A program made the translations under genes and the position numbers. A stretch of 64,000 nt of DNA from Cnuibacter physcomitrellae (GTDB taxonomy: Bacteria; Actinomycetota; Actinomycetes; Actinomycetales; Microbacteriaceae). Under the pieces are notes generated by a model. The model did no database searches and had not been told where the DNA came from. It saw only the letters and a list, made by a program, of their open reading frames with translations. The stretch spans positions 3,399,474 to 3,463,473 of the forward strand of contig NZ_BMHD01000001.1 of the NCBI RefSeq assembly GCF_014640535.1, given 5' to 3'. Shown in pieces: positions 16,429-25,131 of this stretch. Every line of letters begins with the position of its first letter. Position 1 is the first letter of the stretch.

Positions 16429-17478
16429 TCAGGAGCTCGTCGTGGATCCCGCGGTGACGACCGTGCGTCGGCGCGAGAACGTGAAGCTGAACAGCAGCGC
16501 GATGAGGAGCACCACGCCCTTGCCGAAGTCCTGGGCGTAGTACGGCAGTCCGAGCATGGAGAACCCCGTCACCATCACGGCGATGAGCACCGCGCCGAGG
16601 GCGGTGCCCCACGCGTTCGGGCGTCCGATCCCCAGCACCGAGACGCCGACCAGGGCGACGGCGACGGCATCCAGCAGGAGGGAGTTGCCCGCGCTGACGT
16701 CGCCCTGCCCGATCCGCGCCGCCAGGAGCAGACCGGCGATCGACGCCAGCAGACCACAGGCCATGTACGCGGCGGTGCGGTACCACTGCACCCGGACGCC
16801 GGCGAGCCTCGCCGCCTCCGCGTTCGTGCCCACGGCGAACAGCGCGCGTCCCCAGCGCGTGCGCTCGAGCACGAACCACAGGATGAGCGTCACGAGGAAG
16901 AAGAGGATCACGGGCACCGGGACCGGACCGATCGATCCGCGATCGAGCCAGAGGAAGTCCGCCGTGAACCGACCGGGCGCGGTGGTGCCGTCGGCGAGGG
17001 TCATCTGGGACGAGATCGACTTGCCGTCGACGATGATGAGCTTGAGGCCGACGATCACGAACATCGTGGTCAGGGTGGCGAGCAGGTCGGGGATGCGCGC
17101 GACCACGACGAGGAACGCGTTGACCGCGCCGATCAGCAGGCCGCAGACCAGCACGACCGACACCGCGATGCCGCCGACCTGGTTGCCGATCACCATCGTC
17201 CACGCCGCGATCGAGACCGCGAAGCCCGCGTTGGCGCCGACGGAGAGGTCGATGCCGCCCACCGTCATCGCCAGCATCACGCCGAGCCCCGCGATGGCCG
17301 TGGGCGCGATGAACTTGAGCATGCCGAAGACGTTGTCGACGGTGCGGAAGTTGGGCTCCGTGATCACGAAGTAGAGGATGAGCGCCACGGTGACCGCGAT
17401 GAACCCCCACTTCACGACGAACGCGGACACGCGCTCGCCGGCGGAGGCTGCGGGGCGGGCCAGGGTGGGGCCGCTCAT
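16429..17478 (-). CDS. Ribose-type ABC transporter permease
   Basis: This 349-residue integral membrane protein has about nine hydrophobic segments and the carbohydrate-uptake-2 permease motif GLGVMLAMTVGGIDLSVGAN near residues 75-95, as well as GVSVLGIGRPNAWGTALGAV later. It should form the membrane channel for a sugar or sugar-like ligand. Its ATG lies inside the stop of the ATPase gene (4-base overlap), and it is last in the three-gene operon. Confidence 0.88.
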   Translation of the reverse strand: MSGPTLARPAASAGERVSAFVVKWGFIAVTVALILYFVITEPNFRTVDNVFGMLKFIAPTAIAGLGVMLAMTVGGIDLSVGANAGFAVSIAAWTMVIGNQVGGIAVSVVLVCGLLIGAVNAFLVVVARIPDLLATLTTMFVIVGLKLIIVDGKSISSQMTLADGTTAPGRFTADFLWLDRGSIGPVPVPVILFFLVTLILWFVLERTRWGRALFAVGTNAEAARLAGVRVQWYRTAAYMACGLLASIAGLLLAARIGQGDVSAGNSLLLDAVAVALVGVSVLGIGRPNAWGTALGAVLIAVMVTGFSMLGLPYYAQDFGKGVVLLIALLFSFTFSRRRTVVTAGSTTSS

Positions 17479-19199
17479 GCTTCGGTCCTTTCGGGGGAGG
17501 GGCCGCGGTCGTCGCGGAAGGGGTCTGAGGGGGAGCCGTCGGGTGCAGGATCGGGCGAGGGGGCGCCGTGATCGGGCTCTGCGGGCGGCGGGTCGGCGGT
17601 GGCGCTGGGCCCCGCGAGCCGCGACCCCGGATCCTCGACCGCGTGGTCGGCGCCCAGGAACGCGCCGATCACCTCGGCGCGGCCGACCTCGTCGGCGTAG
17701 GCATCGAGGGCGATCTCGCCGCCGACCAGCACGACGATCCGGTCGGCCACCTCAAGGATCTCGTCGACGTCGCTGGAGAGCACCACGGCCGCACCGCCGT
17801 CGCCCGCGAGCGTGGCGAGCCGCGCCCCGATCTCCCGGCGGGCGGCGATGTCGACGCCGCGGAAGGGCTCGTCGAGGAGAGCCACGCGGGGCGACGCCGA
17901 GAGCCAGCGTCCGACGACCACCTTCTGCTGGTTGCCGCCCGAGAGGTCGTCGATGAACGCCTCCGGGCCCGTCGTGACGACGTCGAGCGACGCGATCACC
18001 CGTTCGGCGCGCGAGCGCTCCGCACGACGTCGCAGCACGCCCACCGCGCTCGACTCCGCGAGGAAGGGGAGGGTGATGTTCCGCAGCACCGACCACCCCG
18101 GCAGGATGCCCTGGCGCTGACGGTCCTCGGGCACGAGCACCACGCCGGCGCGGAGCGCGTCGCCGGGGCGCTTCGGCGAGTACGGGTGACCGGCGAGCGT
18201 GAGGCCGCCCGTGGCGGGGCGGGCGAGCCCGGCGAGCAGCTCGGCGATCTCGGTCTTGCCGGCGCCGATGAGCCCGAGCACGCCCAGGACCTCGCCCGAG
18301 CGGATCTCGAGCGACAGCGGCGCCGACTCGGGGAGGAGCCGGACCCCGTCGACGCTCGCCACCGTCTCCGTGCCGCGCAGGGTCGTCCCGCGGTCGTGCT
18401 GCACCGCGGTGGCCCGGCCGAGCATGTCGTGGAGGATCTCGTGCCACGCGAAGGGACGCGCGGAGTCGCTCTGCACCCGTCCGTCGCGGAGGACCACGAC
18501 GCGGTCGGCCAGCGTCTCGATCTCGCCGAACCGGTGCGAGACGTACAGGATCGAGAGTCCGGATGCGCGCAGGGACGTCAGGACGCCGAACAGCCGGTCC
18601 GCCTCGGCCGCCGTCAGGGCGGAGGTGGGCTCGTCGAGGATGAGGAGCCGTGGCGTGGTGCGCAACGCCCTGGCCAGCACGAGCAGCTGGGCGTCCGAGA
18701 TGGGCAGCAGGGCCGCATCCTGACCCAGGACGGAGTGGGGCCAGTCCAGGCCCAGCGTGGCCAGGGCCCGCCGGGCGTCCTCGCGCTGGCGGCCACGCGA
18801 GCGAAGCGGATGCCGCGTGGCCTCGGCGAGGTCGTCGAGCGTGAGGTTCTCAGCGACGCTGAGCCCGGGGACGATGCCGTCGGCGACCTTCTGATGCACC
18901 GTCGAGATGCCGAGCTGCCGGGCCTGCGTGGGGGAGGAGAGGTGCACGGTCTCGCCGTTCAGCCTCACCGTGCCCTCGTAGCGCGAGTTGGCCCCGGACA
19001 GCGCCTTGATGAGGGTCGACTTCCCGGCCCCGTTCGCCCCGAGGAGCGCGGTGATCTCGCCCGGGTGGAAGTCGAGGGTCACGTCCTGCAGCACGAGGTT
19101 CGAGCCGTAGGCGACGGAGACGCCCGTGAGGGACACGACGGGAACGTCGTGCCCCTCAGCCGGGGTGCGCCCTGCGGGCGCGGAGGATCCGATCGTCAT
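17475..19199 (-). CDS. Ribose-type ABC transporter ATP-binding protein, two-domain
   Basis: This 574-residue protein has two fused ATPase domains. The first has Walker A GANGAGKST, a degenerate signature (ISDAQLLVLARAL) and LLILDEPTSALT. The second has GLIGAGKTE in place of a full Walker A, but an intact LSGGNQQKVVVGRWL and VALLDEPFRGVD. Unequal halves like these are normal for the RbsA/MglA class. ATG 19199 overlaps the binding-protein stop. The C-terminal ~50 residues are a Pro/Asp-rich tail. Upstream in-frame codons lie inside the binding-protein gene and were rejected. Confidence 0.88.
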   Translation of the reverse strand: MTIGSSAPAGRTPAEGHDVPVVSLTGVSVAYGSNLVLQDVTLDFHPGEITALLGANGAGKSTLIKALSGANSRYEGTVRLNGETVHLSSPTQARQLGISTVHQKVADGIVPGLSVAENLTLDDLAEATRHPLRSRGRQREDARRALATLGLDWPHSVLGQDAALLPISDAQLLVLARALRTTPRLLILDEPTSALTAAEADRLFGVLTSLRASGLSILYVSHRFGEIETLADRVVVLRDGRVQSDSARPFAWHEILHDMLGRATAVQHDRGTTLRGTETVASVDGVRLLPESAPLSLEIRSGEVLGVLGLIGAGKTEIAELLAGLARPATGGLTLAGHPYSPKRPGDALRAGVVLVPEDRQRQGILPGWSVLRNITLPFLAESSAVGVLRRRAERSRAERVIASLDVVTTGPEAFIDDLSGGNQQKVVVGRWLSASPRVALLDEPFRGVDIAARREIGARLATLAGDGGAAVVLSSDVDEILEVADRIVVLVGGEIALDAYADEVGRAEVIGAFLGADHAVEDPGSRLAGPSATADPPPAEPDHGAPSPDPAPDGSPSDPFRDDRGPSPERTEA

Positions 19200-20311
19200 C
19201 CGGAGACCGCGGGCAGCCAATCCGCCGTGACGGTGTCGTCGAGCAGGAGCGTCGGCTCCTGGTCGCGCAGCTGCTGCACGTTGGTGATGCCGTTGTCGAG
19301 CAGGAACTGCTGCGTCACGGTGATCGCCGGGAACGTGACCTCGGTCTCGTCGAGCTGTCCGGCCAGGCTCAGGGCGAGCGAGCGCACGACGCCCGCGCCG
19401 ACGGCGGCCGGGTCGGTCGCCGAGGTGGCGACCCAGGGGCTGCCGTCCTGCGTGAGGACCTCGATGTCGGCGTTCGAGATGTCGATCCCGTACACCTTCA
19501 CCTTGCTCTGCAGGTTGTTCTGGATCACGGCCTGGACCGTGCCCTTCGTGATCTCGTCGTAGGGCGCGAAGATCGCCTGTACGTCGGGGTTCTGCTTCAG
19601 GGCGGCGTCGACGAGCGGGATGTTGTCGGTCGCGGTCGACTCCGTCACCTTTCCGGTGGAGAACACGACGTCGAGGTCGTGGTCCTTCACGTACTCGTCC
19701 CAGACGGCCGCTCGACGGTCGAGCGCGGCGTAGCCGGTCGCCGAGACGTAGCCGACCTTGGCGCCGTCGCCGACGTCCTTCACGAGCTGGTCGAGCACGC
19801 CGCTGGCCATCGACTCGTCGGACTGGCTGGTGCTGATCACGCCCGTCGTGTCGTTGAGTGCGAGGTCGTAGACGACGACCGGGATGCCCGCGGTGACCGC
19901 CTCGGTGACCAGGGGCTGGAGGGTGTCGGTCTGGCCGTGGTCGATGATGATCGCGTCGGGCTTGGAGGCGATGGCCTGCTCGAGGTCGCTGGCCTGCTTC
20001 GCGTTGTCGTTGCGCGCATCCGTCACCGTCAGGTCGATGTTCGCCGCCTTGGCCTGCGCCTGGGCGCCGGCGCCCCACGCCTCGAAGTAGTCGCCGGCAC
20101 CGCTCTGGCGCACCAGGGCGACCTTGACCGGGTCGCCGTCGAACGGGGCGGGCAACGGGGCGGATGCGGTGGCCGGCGCGGCCTGTCCGCCGGACGTGCT
20201 CGCGGGGGAGCCGTTCGACTGGGAGCAGGCGCTGAGCGCGAGGAGGGAGGCGGCGGCGACGGCGGTGACCGCGACGGAGCGGAGCCTCAGTGCTCGGCGG
20301 GAGAGTGCCAT
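19196..20311 (-). CDS. Periplasmic-binding-type sugar lipoprotein
   Basis: This 371-residue solute-binding protein has a signal peptide with lipobox LSAC (Cys about residue 29), then a Ser/Thr/Gly linker. The LacI/RbsB type-1 fold follows (VKVALVRQSGAGDYF, PDAIIIDHGQTD, AGIPVVVYDLALND). It should sit on the outer face of the membrane and deliver ligand to the permease. The gene is divergent from mtnD with 170 bases between, so a methylthio-sugar ligand is plausible. Ribose, AI-2 or another pentose cannot be excluded. Confidence 0.85.
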   Translation of the reverse strand: MALSRRALRLRSVAVTAVAAASLLALSACSQSNGSPASTSGGQAAPATASAPLPAPFDGDPVKVALVRQSGAGDYFEAWGAGAQAQAKAANIDLTVTDARNDNAKQASDLEQAIASKPDAIIIDHGQTDTLQPLVTEAVTAGIPVVVYDLALNDTTGVISTSQSDESMASGVLDQLVKDVGDGAKVGYVSATGYAALDRRAAVWDEYVKDHDLDVVFSTGKVTESTATDNIPLVDAALKQNPDVQAIFAPYDEITKGTVQAVIQNNLQSKVKVYGIDISNADIEVLTQDGSPWVATSATDPAAVGAGVVRSLALSLAGQLDETEVTFPAITVTQQFLLDNGITNVQQLRDQEPTLLLDDTVTADWLPAVSG

Positions 20312-20481
20312 GGTGGGTCCTTCGGGTGCTGTGAGCGAGGGCGTGGGTGCTCACCGACCTCATCGGCGGCGAGGATTGTGGTGCTCGACCATCAAAGCGC
20401 TCGGCGTGGTGCGCAGGAAATCGATGTTGCGCAGTGTTACCGTGCGCGACTCGCCGCGGGCGAGCGGAATAGCATGGGTAT

Positions 20482-21057
20482 ATGACCCTTCTCACCGTGT
20501 GGAACGACACCGATCCCGAGACGCCCGTCCTCCAGACCCGAGACGTCGACGTCATCACCGAGCAGCTCAACGGACTCGGCGCGCGCTTCAGCCGCTGGGA
20601 GGTCAAGGAGCTCTCCGCCGATCCCACCCAGGACGAGGTGCTCGCGGCGTACGCGGACGAGATCGCGGCGGTCAACGCCGAGCACGGCTACACCTACGTC
20701 GACGTCATGACGATGACGCCGGCCGACACCGACGAGTACCGCGAGAAGGCCGTGGCCAGCCGCGCGAAGTTCCTCAACGAGCACCAGCACGACGACGACG
20801 AGGACCGCTTCTTCGCCCGCGGCACCGGCGTCTTCTACCTCCACGTCGGCGGCAAGGTCTACGCCGTCTACTGCGAGCAGGGTGACGTCATCTCGGTGCC
20901 GGTGAACACGACCCACTGGTTCGACATGGGTCTGCGCCCCGACTACGTGTCGGTGCGCTTCTTCCACGACGACGACGGCTGGGTGGGCAACTTCACCGGC
21001 AGCGAGATCTCGGCGAAGTTCGCCACGCACGACGAGCTGGCGTCCGTCCCGGCCTGA
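20482..21057 (+). CDS. mtnD: Acireductone dioxygenase
   Basis: This 191-residue cupin enzyme is the missing methionine-salvage step: acireductone plus oxygen gives the ketoacid precursor of methionine with Fe(2+), or an off-pathway product with Ni(2+). Metal ligands are His101, His103, Glu107 (EHQHDDDEDRFF) and His145 (NTTHWFDMG). The 42-residue spacing between the second and last histidine matches characterised ARDs. ATG 20482 follows GGGTAT, with no clear ribosome site, so leaderless or weak initiation is possible. It is 12.7 kb from mtnABCK but adjacent to a sugar transporter. Confidence 0.93.
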   Translation: MTLLTVWNDTDPETPVLQTRDVDVITEQLNGLGARFSRWEVKELSADPTQDEVLAAYADEIAAVNAEHGYTYVDVMTMTPADTDEYREKAVASRAKFLNEHQHDDDEDRFFARGTGVFYLHVGGKVYAVYCEQGDVISVPVNTTHWFDMGLRPDYVSVRFFHDDDGWVGNFTGSEISAKFATHDELASVPA

Positions 21058-21138
21058 TCCGGTCGTCCTCGACAGACCCCCGCGCCCCCAGGGCGACGGG
21101 GGTCTTCGTGTGCGGGGACGACGCCGATCGGCGGCGGC

Positions 21139-23196
21139 TCACGCCGGGGTGTCGACCGCGGCGCTGAAGCGGGTCGCCGAGCGCTCGAGGGCGTCGAGCA
21201 TGGCCTCGGGGCCCGCGGCCTCGTCGGCGGAGTCGGCGCGCCACCGCCCCGGGCGGGGTGCGGTGGACCGGGCGAGCCTGCTGAGCGCCTCCAGCTCCGC
21301 GGCGACGGCCTCCGACGCCTCGTGGTCGGGCTGCGGGCCGCCACGGCGGCGGTTCTGCGCGTACACGGTGACGCGGTCGCAGAGGCGCTCCGCGGCGGCC
21401 ACGGCGGGGAACCAGGCCTTCGCCTCCCTGCTCGCCGGCGGCGGCTCGGCGAGCGAGCGCTGCAGCTGGATGCGCAGATCCGACAGCGTGCGGTAGGCGG
21501 TGCGGCGCAGCCCCGTCATCCGCCGGCGCAGCTCCGCGCCCGCGGCGGGATCGGGCGCCTCGGAGACCGTCGCGCCGCGGACGTAGGCGGCGACCGCATC
21601 CACCGCGTCGGCGACGGCGACGGGCAGGCTCGAGCGCAGCGACCTCGGCCAGATGAGGTAGCCGAAGACCAGGACGATCACGCATCCGACCACGGTGTCG
21701 AGCAGGCGCTGCGCGCCGTAGTCGACCGTCTGAGGTCCGGGGGAGATGAGGTCGAAGATGAGCAGGACGAACGGAGCGAGGAAGATGCTCTGCAGCCCGT
21801 AGCCCCGTTGCCCGCTCCAGGGCAGGACGGCGGCGAGCAGGGCGATGATGAGGATGAGGATCGCCAGCTCGCTCTTGGGCACGAGCGCCAGGATGCCCAC
21901 TCCGATCGCGACGCCGATCACCGTCCCGATGCTGCGCTGCACCGCGCGGGCGAACACCGAGCCGAAGTCGGGCTTCAGCACGAGGGCGACGGTCAGCCCG
22001 ATCCAGTAGGAGCGGTCACCCGGCACCCAGTGCTGGGCGATCGCGGCGATCCCGATGCAGAGCGCCAGGCGGACGGCGCTCGTGACCACCGCGCGGCCGA
22101 CCAGCAGCTGAGAGAGGACGGACGCGCCGGCGGGCTGGGCGGTGGGGCCCACCGGCAGCGGCGTCGCGCGGCCGACGGCGCCGGGAACCCGGGTCTCGGA
22201 TGCGGCGCGGGCGACGGCGGGTGAGCTCGACGTGACGACGGGGATCGACCGGGTGGCCGCGCTGAGGGCACGGTCGCGCGGCCAGATCGCCTCGGCCAGC
22301 TCGAGGGTGCGGCGGAGCGTCTGCGTGCTCTCGAGATCGACTTCGGGCGGCGACGGGGGCCGCGAGCCGCGCTTCGCGAGCGCGTCGGCCATCGCGCTGA
22401 GCCAGGCCGTCGCATCCGCCGTGCGCTGTCCCGCGGCATGGGCGGCGATGAGCGCGGAAGAGACCTCGCTGATGCCGGCCAGCCGAACGGCGTCGCGATC
22501 CGCCTGCAGCGTGCGTCCCTCGCTGCGGGCGCGGGTGTCGAGGAGGGTGCGGTAGGCCGCCGCGGTCACGTCGGTGAGCTTCTGGCGTGCGCGCTCGAAG
22601 GCGGCGTCGTCGCCGTCGTCGCTCGCTGCGCTCAGCTCGGCGAGGGCCACGATCGAGCTGCGCAAAGCCGCCCGCTCGGGTCGCCGGCGGTCGACGAGGG
22701 ACTCGAGGGCGAGCATCACCGCGGTGAAGAGCCCTCCCGCGAGGTACAGCACCGACGGCACCCACCAGGGCAGCGGACTGGTGACGCCGACCGTGACGAT
22801 GGTGAACACGAGCATCTGCATCGAGCCGAGGGAGAACGCCGCGCCGTACCCGCTGAGGAGGCCCGAGAGCAGGCCGACGGCGGCGAGCAGGACGACGGTG
22901 AGCCAGCCGTGGCCGGCGACCACGTGGCCCAGCGTGAAGCCGAGTGCGCCGAGCGGGGCGGTCACGAGCAGCTGCCGGAACCGGGTGCGGTAGGCGCCGC
23001 CGCGGTCGGCGGTGGTGGTCATCAGGGCGCCGAGTGTGACGTAGAGCCCGAGCAGGAACTGTCCCGTGGCGAGGCCGAGGAAGAGCGGCACGGCCGCGGC
23101 GAGGAACGTGCGCACGGCCAGCGCGACCGGGAACCTCGCGGGCTTCAGGCGGGCCAGCTCGCGGAGCCACCCGTCCTCGCGTTCCCCATCCGCCAT
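21139..23196 (-). CDS. FUSC-family membrane protein (aromatic acid exporter-like)
   Basis: This 685-residue protein has two blocks of about five to six transmembrane helices (residues ~20-165 and ~375-500) separated by a long cytoplasmic helical region. A second helical region forms the C-terminus. This is the arrangement of fusaric-acid-resistance/AaeB-like proteins and of the related YccS type. The block SYWIGLTVALVLKPDFGSVFARAVQRSIGTVIG is the typical second-repeat motif (shown here broken: SYWIGLTVALVLKP, then AVQRSIGTVIG). Substrate unknown. The gene is convergent with mtnD across 81 bases. Confidence 0.8.
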   Translation of the reverse strand: MADGEREDGWLRELARLKPARFPVALAVRTFLAAAVPLFLGLATGQFLLGLYVTLGALMTTTADRGGAYRTRFRQLLVTAPLGALGFTLGHVVAGHGWLTVVLLAAVGLLSGLLSGYGAAFSLGSMQMLVFTIVTVGVTSPLPWWVPSVLYLAGGLFTAVMLALESLVDRRRPERAALRSSIVALAELSAASDDGDDAAFERARQKLTDVTAAAYRTLLDTRARSEGRTLQADRDAVRLAGISEVSSALIAAHAAGQRTADATAWLSAMADALAKRGSRPPSPPEVDLESTQTLRRTLELAEAIWPRDRALSAATRSIPVVTSSSPAVARAASETRVPGAVGRATPLPVGPTAQPAGASVLSQLLVGRAVVTSAVRLALCIGIAAIAQHWVPGDRSYWIGLTVALVLKPDFGSVFARAVQRSIGTVIGVAIGVGILALVPKSELAILILIIALLAAVLPWSGQRGYGLQSIFLAPFVLLIFDLISPGPQTVDYGAQRLLDTVVGCVIVLVFGYLIWPRSLRSSLPVAVADAVDAVAAYVRGATVSEAPDPAAGAELRRRMTGLRRTAYRTLSDLRIQLQRSLAEPPPASREAKAWFPAVAAAERLCDRVTVYAQNRRRGGPQPDHEASEAVAAELEALSRLARSTAPRPGRWRADSADEAAGPEAMLDALERSATRFSAAVDTPA

Positions 23197-23393
23197 GACC
23201 GAAATGCTATCGGCCCGGGGTTCCCGCGGAGTGGGCCGCGGCGGGGCGGCCGCAGAAAGGTACGCTCACAGCTCGCACGCCCCGAATACGGCGCCGTGAC
23301 GCATCTCAGCGTCCCTTTCGACGGTCACCTCGCCCTCGGCGAGGGGGCGGCCGGCGGGGCGGGCGTGCTGTCGGAGGATGGGAGGATGGAGGG

Positions 23394-24530
23394 GTGACCG
23401 CGACCCCCGCCGACCTGCGCCGCTGGCGCCGGTACCTCGCCGACGAGGTGGCCGAGGCCAAGGTGTACGACGAGCTGGCCGAGCGACGCAGCGGCTCCGA
23501 GCGCGAGATCCTCCTCTCGCTGGCCGCGGCCGAGCGGCGCCACCAGGCGCACTGGGTCGAGCTCCTCGGCGACGACGTCGGCAAGCCCGTGCGCGCCGAC
23601 TTCCGCACCCGGATGCTCGGGGTGCTGGCCAAGCGCTTCGGCTCCGTCTTCGTGCTGGCCCTCATGCAGCGCGCCGAGGCGAGGTCGCCCTACGAGACCG
23701 ACGACGACGCGACCGAGGCCATGGCGGCCGACGAGCGGATCCACGGCGAGGTCGTCCGGGCGCTCGCGGCCCGGGGCCGCAGCCGTCTGTCCGGCACGTT
23801 CCGGGCGGCGGTGTTCGGGGCGAACGACGGCCTGGTGTCGAACCTCGCGCTCGTGCTCGGGATGAGCGCCACCGGGGTCTCGAACACGGTCGTGCTCGCC
23901 AGCGGTGTCGCGGGCCTGCTGGCCGGGGCCCTGTCGATGGGAGCGGGGGAGTACGTCTCCGTGCGCTCGCAGCGGGAGCTGCTCGCGGCCTCCACCCCCG
24001 ACCCTCAGGCGTCGACCGCCGTGCCGAAGCTGGACGTCGACGCCAACGAGCTCGCCCTCGTCTACCGCGCCCGAGGCATGAGCGAGGAGGAGGCCGAGGC
24101 GAGGGCACGCGACGTGTTTTCGGGACTCTCGTCGTCGACGTCCGCGATCCGCGTGGTCCCGTCGGCGCGGCCCGGCGACACCGAGGGCGACTCGTCCGAC
24201 GGGGTGGGAGCGGCCGGCGGCGTGGACGCCAACCTCGACGAGCACGAGGAGATCGGCACGGCGTGGCAGGCGTCGATCTCGAGCTTCCTGTTCTTCGCCT
24301 CCGGCGCGGTCGTCCCGGTGATCCCCTACCTCTTCGGGCTCACGGGTCTCGTGGCCGTCGCGGTCGCGGCCGGGCTCGTCGGCATCGCCCTGCTCGGCAC
24401 GGGTGCCGTGGTCGGCCTGCTCTCCGGGGCCTCGCCCCTGAAGCGCGCGGTGCGGCAGCTCGCGATCGGCTTCGGCGCGGCCGCCGCCACGTATCTCCTC
24501 GGCCTCGTCTTCGGTGCCACCCTGGGCTGA
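23394..24530 (+). CDS. VIT1/CCC1 family transporter with ferritin-like N-domain
   Basis: This 378-residue protein starts with a ferritin-like four-helix region (residues ~1-130), with VAEAKVYDELAER and ERRHQAHWVELL giving the Glu and ExxxH metal ligands. A VIT1 domain follows (FGANDGLVSNLALVLGMS, LSMGAGEYVSVRSQREL) and three C-terminal helices. A cytoplasmic insertion of ~90 residues carries a Ser/Asp/Gly-rich stretch. The family moves Fe(2+) or Mn(2+) across membranes. GTG 23394 has GGATGGAGG immediately before it. It is monocistronic. Confidence 0.85.
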   Translation: MTATPADLRRWRRYLADEVAEAKVYDELAERRSGSEREILLSLAAAERRHQAHWVELLGDDVGKPVRADFRTRMLGVLAKRFGSVFVLALMQRAEARSPYETDDDATEAMAADERIHGEVVRALAARGRSRLSGTFRAAVFGANDGLVSNLALVLGMSATGVSNTVVLASGVAGLLAGALSMGAGEYVSVRSQRELLAASTPDPQASTAVPKLDVDANELALVYRARGMSEEEAEARARDVFSGLSSSTSAIRVVPSARPGDTEGDSSDGVGAAGGVDANLDEHEEIGTAWQASISSFLFFASGAVVPVIPYLFGLTGLVAVAVAAGLVGIALLGTGAVVGLLSGASPLKRAVRQLAIGFGAAAATYLLGLVFGATLG

Positions 24531-24596
24531 CCCAGGCACCCTCCCGCGCCGCGGAGCGACGGCGCCTCCCGCGCCGCCCTCCCGCCCCCCAGACGC

Positions 24597-24663
24597 GTTC
24601 GCCACCCTCCTGACCTTTCGCCATCCGCATGCGCGTGGCGAAAGGTCAAGAGAGTGGCGGAAC
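24597..24663. terminator. Long palindrome between convergent genes (family A, copy 3)
   Basis: Arms 24597-24623 and 24636-24663 pair over about 27 bases with one bulge and three mismatches; the inner 12 bases (GACCTTTCGCCA) pair perfectly. It lies between the VIT1 gene and the acidic protein gene, which converge. The right half (GCGAAAGGTCAAGAGAG) matches copies 2 and 4. Confidence 0.6.
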
Positions 24664-24716
24664 GGGTGGTGTGCTGCACGCGACGCGGAGCGCCGCGCCG
24701 AGGCGGCAGACCCGGG

Positions 24717-25046
24717 TCAGACGGTCTCCTCGTCGGGATCGGACTGCTCGGGGCCGTCGCCGACGCCCGGACCGAGGTCGGGATCGAGGCGCTCGTCGGA
24801 CGGGAACTCGCCCGGCGCCTCCTCCTCGGGCGCCTCGGGGGCGCGGTACTGGGTGTCGCCCTGCTGGCTCCAGTCCGGAGCGCCCTCGCGGGGAGATCCG
24901 CCCGTGGGGCCGTCGTTGCCGTCGCCCGGTCCCTCCCACACGGTCTCTCCGGCCACGGCGTCGTTGGTCTCGAGGTCGTTGGCCTCCTCGAAGGCCTCCT
25001 CGCGGTCGAAGAACGGCTCGTCGCCGGGGGTGCTGGTGTCGCTCAC
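24717..25046 (-). CDS. Small acidic, disordered hypothetical protein
   Basis: This 109-residue protein is dominated by Glu, Asp, Gly and Pro (DREEAFEEANDLETNDA, PEEEAPGEFPSDERLD). It lacks any hydrophobic core, so it is probably intrinsically disordered. I chose GTG 25046 because GGAAGGAG lies 5 bases upstream; an in-frame ATG at 25094 has no such site. Proteins of this type are common in actinomycetes and often carry no known function. Confidence 0.6.
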   Translation of the reverse strand: MSDTSTPGDEPFFDREEAFEEANDLETNDAVAGETVWEGPGDGNDGPTGGSPREGAPDWSQQGDTQYRAPEAPEEEAPGEFPSDERLDPDLGPGVGDGPEQSDPDEETV

Positions 25047-25131
25047 GGTGTCTCCTTCCGGGATGCTGCGCATCCGCTCCTTCGAGTCGACCACCGGATG
25101 CGCGGGCGCGCCACCGCCGGTCGACCCACGA

